Below the pieces are notes generated by a model. It searched no databases. It was not told the origin of the DNA and worked only from the letters and a program-made list of their open reading frames with translations. This document shows positions 1 through 5,424 of a stretch of DNA of 6,146 nucleotides, in pieces. Origin of the DNA: Methylovirgula sp. Lineage in GTDB: Bacteria; Pseudomonadota; Alphaproteobacteria; Rhizobiales; Beijerinckiaceae. The stretch covers positions 1 to 6,146 of the forward strand of contig JASHSW010000114.1 in the NCBI GenBank assembly GCA_030038595.1, given 5' to 3'. The position numbers were made by a program, and so were the translations under genes. Numbering within the stretch: the first letter of the stretch is position 1; each line of letters begins with the position of its first letter.

Positions 1-2739
1 CGCGAGGAATTCAAGCGGCTCGGCGTCGTCGGCGACTGGGATCATCCTTACGAGACGATGAGCTATTTCGCCGAGGCGGCGATCGCCCGCGAGATCATGA
101 AATTCGCCGCCGAGGGATTACTCTACCGCGGCTCGAAGCCGGTGCTCTGGAGCGTCGTCGAGAAGACCGCGCTGGCGGAGGCGGAGGTCGAATACGAGGA
201 TGTTGTTAGCGACGCGATCTATGTGGCGTTTCCAGTAAGATCCACCACCATTCGAGGATTGGGTGATAGCATCTTAGATCGAAAAGCTGCCCTTATCGGA
301 ACAGTTGCTGGGGATGCAGTCTCAAACGTTGTCAACGAACAGGAGCTTGCACGGCTTGGTCTTGACGACTCGGCTGTTGTGATTTGGACAACGACCCCGT
401 GGACCATTCCTGCAAATCGAGCGATCGCGTTCTCTTCCAAAATCAAATATGGCCTTTATCTCGTGAGGGGAACGCCGTATCAAAACTGGGTCAAACCCGG
501 CGCCAAATATGTTCTCGCGAAAAGCTTGGCTGAAAGTGTCTTTAAGGCTGCGAGGGTTAGCGAATACGAACTGGTTCGAGACATTGGAGCTGATGCGCTT
601 TATTCGCTATTTTGTGACCATCCATTGGCGGGAGATCGAAATTACAAATTCGCGGTGCCCTTACTTGAGGCGGATTACGTAACAGACGATACGGGCACAG
701 GTTTCGTTCATACAGCGCCTAGCCACGGTCGCGATGACTTTGATACTTGGATTAGCGCCGCAAGGGAATTGGAAGATGCCTGCGGTATCGACACCCGCAT
801 CCCCTACACCGTCGATGCCGACGGTTTCTTCACCAAGGAAGCGCCGGGGTTCGAGGGCAAGCGCGTCATCGACGACAAGGGCAACAAGGGCGATGCCAAC
901 GAGGCGGTGATTCAGGCGCTGATCCGATCCGGCAATCTCGTCGCGCGCGGCCGGCTGAAACATCCCTATCCGCATTCCTGGCGTTCGAAGAAACCGCTGA
1001 TCTTCCGCAACACGCCGCAATGGTTCATCGCCATGGATAAGGCGATCCAGCGCCTCCCCTCTCCCCGTTCACGGGGAGAGGGTCAGGGTGAGGGGCCGGG
1101 TGATTTGCCACATGCGCTACATGCCCCAGCCCCTCACCCCAGCCCTCTCCCCGCACGCGGGGAGAGGGAGACAACTCTGCGCCAGATTGCGCTCGCCGAA
1201 ATCGCGGTGACGCAATGGTATCCGCCCGCCGGCGAGAACCGCATTTTGGGCATGGTCGGCAATCGGCCCGATTGGGTCGTTTCGCGCCAGCGCGCCTGGG
1301 GCGTGCCGATCGCCATTTTCGTTCGCAAGGAAACAAGCGAAATCCTCGTCGATCCGCGCGTGAACGCGCGCATTGCCGAAGCATTCGAGAAAGAGGGCGC
1401 CGACGCCTGGTTCAAGCCGGGTGCCGCGGCGCGCTTCCTTCCGCCCGACTATACGCCCGCCGATTACGAGAAGATCGACGACGTACTCGATGTCTGGTTC
1501 GATTCCGGCTCGACGCACGCGTTCACGCTCGAAGACCCGGCGCATTTTCCCGGACTCGCCGGCATCGAACGCATTCGCGACGGCGGCCGCGACGAGATCA
1601 TGTATCTCGAAGGCTCGGATCAGCATCGCGGCTGGTTTCAATCCTCGCTGCTCGAGAGTTGCGGCACGCGCGGGCGCGCGCCCTTCGACGCGGTACTGAC
1701 GCACGGGTTCGTTCTCGACGAGAAGGGCCAGAAAATGGCCAAGTCGCTCGGCAACGTCGTGGCGCCGCAAAGCGTGATCGCCGATGCCGGCGCCGACATC
1801 CTGCGCTTCTGGGTCGCAGCCTCGGATTATTCCGACGATTTGCGCATCGGCCCCGAGATTCTCAAAACCTTCGGTGAAACCTATCGCAAATTGCGCAACA
1901 CCATTCGCTGGATGCTCGGCTCGCTGGCGCATTACGACAGCATTCCCTCTTTCCCCGTAAACGGGGAGAGCCGGGAGCGGCCCGAACTCGAGCGGCTGAT
2001 GCTGCATCGCCTCGCCGAGCTCGACGTCGAGATCCGCGGCGCCTATCAGACCTTCGACTATAAGCGCGTAGTGGCGCGTCTTTCTGCGTTCTTGAACACG
2101 GATCTCTCCGCCTTCTACTTCGACATCCGCAAGGATGCGCTCTATTGCGATCCGCCGTCGAGTCGACGCCGCCGCGCCGCTCTCGAAACCGTTGAGCGGA
2201 TCTTTCGCGCCGTCACATTGTGGCTTGCGCCGATCCTCGTCTTCACTTGCGAGGAGGCCTGGCTGTCGCGTTATCCTGAGGCAAGCTCCATCCATCTCGA
2301 AACATTTCCCGACATTCCGGCTGCTTGGCGCGACGACGCGCTCGCCGCAAAATGGGAGCAAATCCGCCGCATCCGTTCCGTGGTCACGGGGGCGCTCGAA
2401 ATCGAACGCGCCAAAAAGCGCATCGGCTCGTCGCTCGAAGCCGCGCCAATCGTCTTCGTCGCCGATCCCGATCTGCGGCGCGCGCTGGACGGCATCGACT
2501 TCGCGGAAGTGTGCATCACTTCCGACATGGCGATCCAAGCAGGCGAGGGGCCGGCGGATGCCTTTCGCCTCGCGGATGCGCCCGGCGTCTCGGTGGTGCC
2601 GGCACCGGCGCGAGGCCGCAAATGCGCCCGCTCGTGGAAAATCTCGCCGCTCGTCGGAACCGATCCGGAATTTCCCGACGTGACGCCGCGCGACGCGGAA
2701 GCGCTGCGCGAATGGAAGGCGCTGGGGCTTTGGCCTTGA
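1..2739 (+). CDS. ileS: Isoleucyl-tRNA synthetase, class Ia (5'-truncated by window edge)
   Basis: Cytoplasmic enzyme that charges tRNA-Ile with isoleucine using ATP and hydrolyses mischarged Val-tRNA-Ile. The frame is open from base 1 to a TGA at 2737-2739 (912 codons). Roughly 115-130 N-terminal residues with the HIGH motif are missing off the left edge, so the first ATG seen at 58 is internal. Visible in order: Rossmann-fold start; CP1 editing domain with the threonine-rich peptide [10 protein letters not shown] (388-417) and [16 protein letters not shown] (about 694-741); WFIAMDK (1021-1041); [10 protein letters not shown] (about 1281-1310); [10 protein letters not shown] (1489-1518); [12 protein letters not shown]; the ATP-binding KMSKS loop read as KMAKS (1732-1746); an anticodon-binding helical domain; and a C-terminus with KCARSWK, where the usual zinc-binding KCxRCW has lost a cysteine, as I recall for alphaproteobacterial IleS. 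Oddities: a low-G+C editing segment and two in-frame palindromic insertions, listed separately. No frameshift is seen, so the gene is probably functional. Confidence 0.97.
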   Translation, partial: REEFKRLGVVGDWDHPYETMSYFAEAAIAREIMKFAAEGLLYRGSKPVLWSVVEKTALAEAEVEYEDVVSDAIYVAFPVRSTTIRGLGDSILDRKAALIGTVAGDAVSNVVNEQELARLGLDDSAVVIWTTTPWTIPANRAIAFSSKIKYGLYLVRGTPYQNWVKPGAKYVLAKSLAESVFKAARVSEYELVRDIGADALYSLFCDHPLAGDRNYKFAVPLLEADYVTDDTGTGFVHTAPSHGRDDFDTWISAARELEDACGIDTRIPYTVDADGFFTKEAPGFEGKRVIDDKGNKGDANEAVIQALIRSGNLVARGRLKHPYPHSWRSKKPLIFRNTPQWFIAMDKAIQRLPSPRSRGEGQGEGPGDLPHALHAPAPHPSPLPARGERETTLRQIALAEIAVTQWYPPAGENRILGMVGNRPDWVVSRQRAWGVPIAIFVRKETSEILVDPRVNARIAEAFEKEGADAWFKPGAAARFLPPDYTPADYEKIDDVLDVWFDSGSTHAFTLEDPAHFPGLAGIERIRDGGRDEIMYLEGSDQHRGWFQSSLLESCGTRGRAPFDAVLTHGFVLDEKGQKMAKSLGNVVAPQSVIADAGADILRFWVAASDYSDDLRIGPEILKTFGETYRKLRNTIRWMLGSLAHYDSIPSFPVNGESRERPELERLMLHRLAELDVEIRGAYQTFDYKRVVARLSAFLNTDLSAFYFDIRKDALYCDPPSSRRRRAALETVERIFRAVTLWLAPILVFTCEEAWLSRYPEASSIHLETFPDIPAAWRDDALAAKWEQIRRIRSVVTGALEIERAKKRIGSSLEAAPIVFVADPDLRRALDGIDFAEVCITSDMAIQAGEGPADAFRLADAPGVSVVPAPARGRKCARSWKISPLVGTDPEFPDVTPRDAEALREWKALGLWP
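200..780 (+). other. Low-G+C mosaic segment inside ileS (editing domain)
   Basis: Seven 60-base lines counted by hand between 241 and 720 (the 421-480 line was not counted) give about 47-53% G+C, against about 67% in the lines at 841-900 and 1261-1320. Third codon positions shift from mostly G/C to many A/T (for example gtt, gga, ctt, aaa, ata-like choices). The frame is uninterrupted and the encoded protein still carries the IleS editing motifs. The change is fairly abrupt at both ends, near the conserved stretches AEAEVEYED and [10 protein letters not shown]. The stretch of about 40 residues before VVIWTTTPW looks longer than I recall for relatives. The simplest reading is replacement of this segment by homologous recombination with a lower-G+C donor. 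Edges are approximate. Confidence 0.6.
1057..1168. repeat. Palindromic repeat element inserted in frame in ileS
   Basis: Two 40-base arms, 1057-1096 and 1129-1168, are inverted copies of each other with 33 of 40 positions matching by hand alignment. Each arm is itself a hairpin: CCCTCTCCCCG (1057-1067) pairs with CGGGGAGAGGG (1072-1082), and 1143-1154 pairs with 1157-1168. The inner parts GGGTGAGGGGC (1086-1096) and GCCCCTCACCC (1129-1139) pair with each other, so the whole can fold as a cloverleaf or cruciform. The element lies in the ileS frame after [12 protein letters not shown] and adds about 36-38 residues rich in Pro, Gly, Arg and Glu ([12 protein letters not shown] ... [10 protein letters not shown]) before [11 protein letters not shown]. 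It resembles the dispersed CCCTCTCCCC/GGGGAGAGGG palindromes common in alphaproteobacterial genomes. No clear target-site duplication was seen. Confidence 0.9.
1945..1971. repeat. Half-size remnant of the same palindrome family in ileS
   Basis: CCCTCTTTCCCCGT at 1945-1958 is followed by ACGGGGAGAG (1961-1970). Bases 1949-1958 pair with 1961-1970 (ten pairs including one G-T wobble). The core CCCCG...CGGGGAGAG matches the hairpin unit at 1057-1082, but the outer bases have decayed and there is no second arm. It is read in frame as [10 protein letters not shown], between LAHYDS and PELERLML. As I recall, relatives have unrelated sequence at this point. It is probably an old insertion or a single-arm copy. 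Confidence 0.65.
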
Positions 2740-2750
2740 GAGATGCGCCG

Positions 2751-3248
2751 ATGCCCGGATCGAAACGCGCCGCGCCGCCGCGCGCCTTCGGAGCGTTCGC
2801 GGCGCTCGCCGTCTTCGCCTTGGATCAGGCCAACAAGCTTTGGCTCATTTACGGCTATCATATTGGCGCGCGCCAACCGGTGCGGCTGACGCCGTTCCTG
2901 GACCTGGTTCTCGCCAAGAACTCAGGCATTTCCTATTCGCTTCTCAGCGCACACGGCGCCGTTGGCCGCTGGTCCCTTTTTGCTCTGGCGATCGTGGCGA
3001 CGGCGTTGCTCTCGGCTTGGCTCTGGCACGCCGGCACGCGGGCGACCGGGCTCGGCCTCGGGCTCATTATGGGGGGGGCACTCGGCAACGCCTGCGACCG
3101 CCTCGTCTACGGCTATGTCGCCGACTTCTATCATTTTCACGTCGGCAGATTTTCCTGGTATGTGTTCAACCTCGCCGATGTGGGGATTTGCGCCGGCGTC
3201 GCGCTGCTTCTGTTCGAACCGTTTTTAAGGCCCGCGAAAAACGCCTGA
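2751..3248 (+). CDS. lspA: Lipoprotein signal peptidase (signal peptidase II)
   Basis: Inner-membrane aspartyl protease that cuts the signal peptide from diacylglyceryl-modified prolipoproteins, after Lgt. It is 165 residues, the normal family length. The ATG at 2751 is 11 bases after the ileS stop, with GAGAG (2738-2742) as a modest ribosome site. An ATG at 2743 is out of frame. Visible: a first membrane helix with the LDQANKLW motif (about residues 12-34, Asp25), KNSGISYSLL (56-65, the family's N-G-x-x-(F/Y)S box), a second helix (about 75-92), a third with IMGGALGNACDRLVYGYVADF (106-126), and a last helix with FNLADVGICAGVALLLF (139-155). The catalytic aspartates are predicted to be Asp125 (in ADF) and Asp143 (in FNLAD), 18 residues apart as in E. 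coli LspA. Close linkage after ileS is the usual bacterial arrangement and suggests co-transcription. Confidence 0.96.
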   Translation: MPGSKRAAPPRAFGAFAALAVFALDQANKLWLIYGYHIGARQPVRLTPFLDLVLAKNSGISYSLLSAHGAVGRWSLFALAIVATALLSAWLWHAGTRATGLGLGLIMGGALGNACDRLVYGYVADFYHFHVGRFSWYVFNLADVGICAGVALLLFEPFLRPAKNA

Positions 3249-3298
3249 CGAGGATGCCTACAAATTGCCGTGAACTATGGCATGATGGGGCTGTGCCT

Positions 3299-3306
3299 AA
3301 GGGGAG
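3299..3306 (+). promoter_or_regulatory. Strong Shine-Dalgarno that favours a TTG start at 3315
   Basis: AAGGGGAG lies 8 bases upstream of TTG 3315. The other in-frame starts, GTG 3270 and ATG 3282 and 3285, have no comparable purine run at a normal distance. The SD would lie inside the coding sequence if those starts were used. Confidence 0.6.
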
Positions 3307-3314
3307 ATCCCGAT

Positions 3315-4046
3315 TTGGAAAAACGCCGGGTCCGTAGAGTTGCGCTGACCGCGAGTGCGGCGTGGCTTGCTCTGGCACTGCCCCAGTCCGCCCGGGCGGA
3401 CGATTGGTGGAATTCCGTGCTCGGATTTATCGGCTGGGGGCCCCACAAATCGGTCGACCAGGGCATTGATTATACGGCGCGGCCTGCGCTCGTCGTGCCG
3501 CCGAAGATGGATCTCCCGCCGCCCCAGACGGCGATGCCAAAACCTGGCGATTGGCCGAATGATCCGGACGCTGCGGCGCGCCACGCGGCCGAGGCGGATT
3601 CCCGCCGGCCCGCGCCGCCAACTCCCGTCACTGACGCGACCGATAACGAGGATAGCGCGGATGCGGCGGATCAGTCCGGTTCCCAGGCGCAGAAGCCGGC
3701 GGCCAGCAAAGATGCCAAGAATCTCGATTGGATCGGCTCGCGGAGCGCCGGTTTGAGCGGGGCGGGAACTTCGATTTTCAGCGGCGGTCCGCAGGCGCTG
3801 AGCATGCCGAAATTCGATATTACCGATATCTCCACCTGGAATCCGTTCAGCGCGCACGACGACACGACAGAAGTGCGGACTCTGCGGGTTGGTGTCGAGC
3901 CGCCGCGCGAGTATCTCACCCAGCCGCCGCCCGGCTATCGCTCGCCGGTTGCCGTCGATACGGATTCCGACACGACCCAGGATGCGAGCGCTCCGGCTGC
4001 GGCGGCTGCTTCTGTCAGTACGGCGGCTCCCGCCAGCAGCAAGTAG
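3315..4046 (+). CDS. Exported proline/alanine-rich protein of unknown function, downstream of lspA
   Basis: 243 residues from TTG 3315 to TAG 4044-4046. The frame also allows GTG 3270 (258 residues) or ATG 3282/3285. I chose TTG because of the Shine-Dalgarno at 3299-3306 and because it leaves a textbook signal peptide: basic EKRRVRR (2-8), hydrophobic core (9-22), and cleavage predicted after ARA (26-28), giving a mature start DDWWNSVLGFIGW. The mature part has IDYTARPALVVPPKMDLPPP (51-70), WPNDPDAAARHAAEADSRR (80-98), a low-complexity acidic/Ala/Pro middle (99-135), DWIGSRSAGLSGAG (138-151), an FDITDISTWNPF stretch (167-178), PPREYLTQPPPGYRSP (196-211) and an Ala/Ser tail. It has no cysteine, so it is not a lipoprotein despite following lspA. 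I recall similar proteins in this position in Hyphomicrobiales, all uncharacterised. The VVPP...LPPP motif is reminiscent of the DUF3035/BamF family, but that link is speculative. Probably periplasmic. Confidence 0.85.
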   Translation: MEKRRVRRVALTASAAWLALALPQSARADDWWNSVLGFIGWGPHKSVDQGIDYTARPALVVPPKMDLPPPQTAMPKPGDWPNDPDAAARHAAEADSRRPAPPTPVTDATDNEDSADAADQSGSQAQKPAASKDAKNLDWIGSRSAGLSGAGTSIFSGGPQALSMPKFDITDISTWNPFSAHDDTTEVRTLRVGVEPPREYLTQPPPGYRSPVAVDTDSDTTQDASAPAAAAASVSTAAPASSK

Positions 4047-4070
4047 CCATGCGGCCGGCCTAGCGAAGCT

Positions 4071-4931
4071 TCAGGGCTTGTTCGGACCGCGGCCAAGCAG
4101 CTTGGCCATTTCCTCTTCCAGCGATTCCATCGGATCTGGTACCGGCGGCGGCTCGTTGGGCGCGCTTTCGGGGACGGGAGGCGGCGGAATAACGTCCGTG
4201 GAAGGCTTGAACGGCGCGGCAGAGCGTGCTGGCCAGCGCAAAAAGCCCGGCGCGCTTGTTGGTGCCGCGGCGGGTTTCAGCGGCGGCGTAGCGGCCGCGG
4301 TAGGGAGTTCCGGCTCGACCCGGGCCGGCGGCTCGGAAATCGGTTTGATGTCCGGGCGCGGCGCCCCGCGGCGCGTCGGCGCGGCGCCCGGCGGTACGGG
4401 GGCGCGGCTCACCGGCTGTAGCCGTACGGCCGCAGCGATTTCCTGGGCGGCCGGCGGCAGCGGCTCCGGAATCACCGGGCTGGCCGGCGGCAGCGGGCTG
4501 ACGGGCGGCAAAGGAGTGGCGGGCGGCAGTTTCGGCTCCGTCGGCTTCGGCGGCGGTTCCTTGCCTTCTTTGTCGCGGATTTCCTTGGCGTCCTTGTCGC
4601 GCGGCTCTTTTTCGCGGCCGCGCGCCTCACGCGAATCGCGTGCCTCGGCGCGGACGATCTGCGACTCGATCAGGATGTCGTTGGGTCCGCCGATCATGAT
4701 GAGATGTTCGGTGTTGTCGCGACGGACGATGACGAGCTGGCGCTGCCGATCGAGATCGAAGGCATCCACGATGCCCAACCGGAACTGCCTTCCTCTGCCG
4801 CCGGCCATCCGCAGCCGGCGTCCGAAGGCAAGCCGGAAAATCAGCAAGATGAGCACTGCGGCGACGAAGAAACAAATCGCCACGCCAGCAATAATGAAGG
4901 GTTTTTCTCCAAGGCTGCTCAACGCCGACAT
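4071..4931 (-). CDS. fliO: FliO-like flagellar biosynthesis protein with long proline-rich tail
   Basis: 286 residues on the minus strand, ATG at 4929-4931, TGA at 4071-4073. FliO assists assembly of the FliP-FliQ-FliR export gate at the flagellar base in the inner membrane. Visible: a short N-terminus, one membrane helix (about 12-36), a basic stretch GRRLRMAGGRGRQFR, then the FliO-type globular domain (51-94) with LGIVDAFDLDRQRQLVIVRRD and EHLIMIGGPNDILIES. This domain is the basis of the call. Then come a lysine/arginine/glutamate cluster (95-126), a proline-rich linker (127-265, with PLPPxSP-like repeats at 139-152), and a C-terminal SLEEEMAKLLGR (270-281) that I recall as conserved in related proteins. 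The tail makes it about twice the length of E. coli FliO. The start has no strong ribosome site. It stands apart from other fli genes here and is convergent to the gene on its left. It could be a FliO-domain protein with another role, but the domain assignment is fairly firm. Confidence 0.8.
   Translation of the reverse strand: MSALSSLGEKPFIIAGVAICFFVAAVLILLIFRLAFGRRLRMAGGRGRQFRLGIVDAFDLDRQRQLVIVRRDNTEHLIMIGGPNDILIESQIVRAEARDSREARGREKEPRDKDAKEIRDKEGKEPPPKPTEPKLPPATPLPPVSPLPPASPVIPEPLPPAAQEIAAAVRLQPVSRAPVPPGAAPTRRGAPRPDIKPISEPPARVEPELPTAAATPPLKPAAAPTSAPGFLRWPARSAAPFKPSTDVIPPPPVPESAPNEPPPVPDPMESLEEEMAKLLGRGPNKP
4091..4107. terminator. Possible hairpin terminator between convergent genes
   Basis: GGCCAAG (4091-4097) and CTTGGCC (4101-4107) form a perfect 7-bp stem with a 3-base loop, 45 bases past the end of the plus-strand gene. 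It is followed on the plus strand by ATTTCCTCTTCC, which is pyrimidine-rich but not a clean T run. It lies inside the 3' coding end of the minus-strand fliO-like gene (codons for the AKLLG region), so the symmetry may be a by-product of coding. The 24-base gap between the convergent stops (4047-4070) contains only the short palindrome GGCCGGCC. Confidence 0.25.
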
Positions 4932-4981
4932 GGAACGCTCGCTTACTTACCCGAAGACACGCTCTCGCGGACCGCACCCGG

Positions 4982-5009
4982 TGCGATCATTACGTTTTGA
5001 TCTATCGCA
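4982..5009. promoter_or_regulatory. Inverted repeat, possible operator upstream of fliO-like gene
   Basis: TGCGAT (4982-4987) and ATCGCA (5004-5009) are perfect inverted copies separated by 16 bases. The sequence between them is locally A+T-rich and includes two GATC sites (4985-4988, 4999-5002). It lies 51-78 bases upstream of the minus-strand start at 4931, a plausible place for a regulator or promoter. The arms are short, so chance is possible. Confidence 0.3.
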
Positions 5010-5085
5010 TTTGGACATGGCAAACCAGCTTCCGGTTCGGCCCACCGCTATCCTAGCACGGCTTTCGGCGGGGTACCGGTCAGGG

Positions 5086-5100
5086 TTAAGAAATAGTTAA
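5086..5100. promoter_or_regulatory. CtrA binding box, exact TTAA-N7-TTAA
   Basis: TTAA at 5086-5089 and TTAA at 5097-5100 are separated by exactly seven bases (GAAATAG), matching the full consensus for the alphaproteobacterial cell-cycle regulator CtrA. It is the only such pair I noticed in the intergenic region. The box is 155 bases from the fliO-like start on one side and 324 bases from the cckA start on the other. Flagellar genes and phosphorelay genes are known CtrA targets in alphaproteobacteria, so the context fits. No convincing -10 box was found at the right distance on either side, so activation versus repression cannot be judged. Confidence 0.7.
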
Positions 5101-5127
5101 AAAACCGGACCTCCTAGGGGCAGTCCT

Positions 5128-5424
5128 ATGGGCGCGCTTGATCGCTCGGCGGCAGCCCGGGCAGCGGCGCAAGTAATGCATTCGCGGGCCCCGCCGCGGG
5201 GGCAAAGAATATCTGGATTGCAATGCGGGAACGAGCGCCCCATTCTGGCGAATCGAAAGCGGGCTGCGGCGCTGTCGGGGCAAAGCTGGAAACCCGCGCC
5301 TCGACGCGAGGGGCCGGTGCCAGAACTCAATGATCTTAGAACGGTTTTACGCATCATCTTAGCAAAGAGCTTGACGCGTCGGACGTGTACCGTTCGGCGC
5401 GGCTCGCGACAGAAGTGGGCCTGA
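5128..5424 (+). CDS. Doubtful 98-residue reading frame touching the cckA start
   Basis: ATG 5128 has AGGGG (5116-5120) seven bases upstream, and the TGA at 5422-5424 shares one base with the cckA ATG (TGATG), which is the form expected for translational coupling. Against it: the protein is arginine- and alanine-rich without recognisable motifs, the codons include several rare ones (aga, ata, tta), and third-position G+C is lower than in its neighbours. It may be a leader frame or simply chance in GC-rich DNA. I do not recognise it. Confidence 0.2.
   Translation: MGALDRSAAARAAAQVMHSRAPPRGQRISGLQCGNERPILANRKRAAALSGQSWKPAPRREGPVPELNDLRTVLRIILAKSLTRRTCTVRRGSRQKWA

Larger units (their letters stand above)
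4932..5423. other. 492-base divergent intergenic region, fliO-like / cckA
   Basis: No confident gene. It separates the minus-strand fliO-like start from the plus-strand cckA start and should hold promoters for both. It contains the dyad at 4982-5009 and the CtrA-type box at 5086-5100. It has one GANTC (CcrM-type methylation) site at 5250-5254 and small GC hairpins near 5189-5201 and at 5299-5311 (CCTCG-ACG-CGAGG). A 9-base direct repeat GGGGCAAAG occurs at 5199-5207 and 5277-5285. A TTGACG at 5371-5376 resembles a -35 box, but no good -10 follows at 16-18 bases. I saw no tRNA-like or other known RNA fold. Confidence 0.7.

Noticed and set aside
1043..1180. The palindrome as an insertion sequence or MITE with target duplication
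   Set aside because: No transposase, no typical transposon ends, and no convincing direct repeats flanking 1057-1168 were found; a dispersed palindromic repeat fits better.
1021..1200. The palindrome as evidence that ileS is a pseudogene
   Set aside because: The frame stays open through the insert and all downstream motifs are intact to a normal C-terminus.
1117..2538. A 473-codon open frame on the minus strand opposite ileS
   Set aside because: Long antisense openness is common in GC-rich genes. The plus strand encodes clear IleS motifs throughout, and the antisense protein has no recognisable domain.
2325..2750. Upstream extension of the lspA frame into ileS
   Set aside because: The extension is an Arg/Ala-rich shadow of ileS. 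The ATG at 2751 gives the normal LspA length and N-terminus.
3265..3290. Promoter for the lspA-linked gene (TTGCCG ... CATGAT)
   Set aside because: Spacing between the two boxes is about 10 bases, far from 16-18, and the gene is close enough to lspA to be co-transcribed.
3889..5100. A 403-codon plus-strand frame spanning the fliO-like gene
   Set aside because: The translation is low-complexity Ser/Arg/Gly, it overlaps the end of the exported-protein gene and all of the FliO-like frame, and the minus strand has a coherent membrane helix plus FliO domain.
5097..5357. Minus-strand frame with a Cys-x-x-Cys-like ITCAAARAAAE stretch in the intergenic region
   Set aside because: Cysteines are not spaced as a zinc ribbon, there is no ribosome site or known motif, and it would run through the CtrA box.
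5371..5399. TTGACG as a sigma-70 -35 box for cckA
   Set aside because: No TATAAT-like sequence at 16-18 bases downstream (TCGGCG is found instead).
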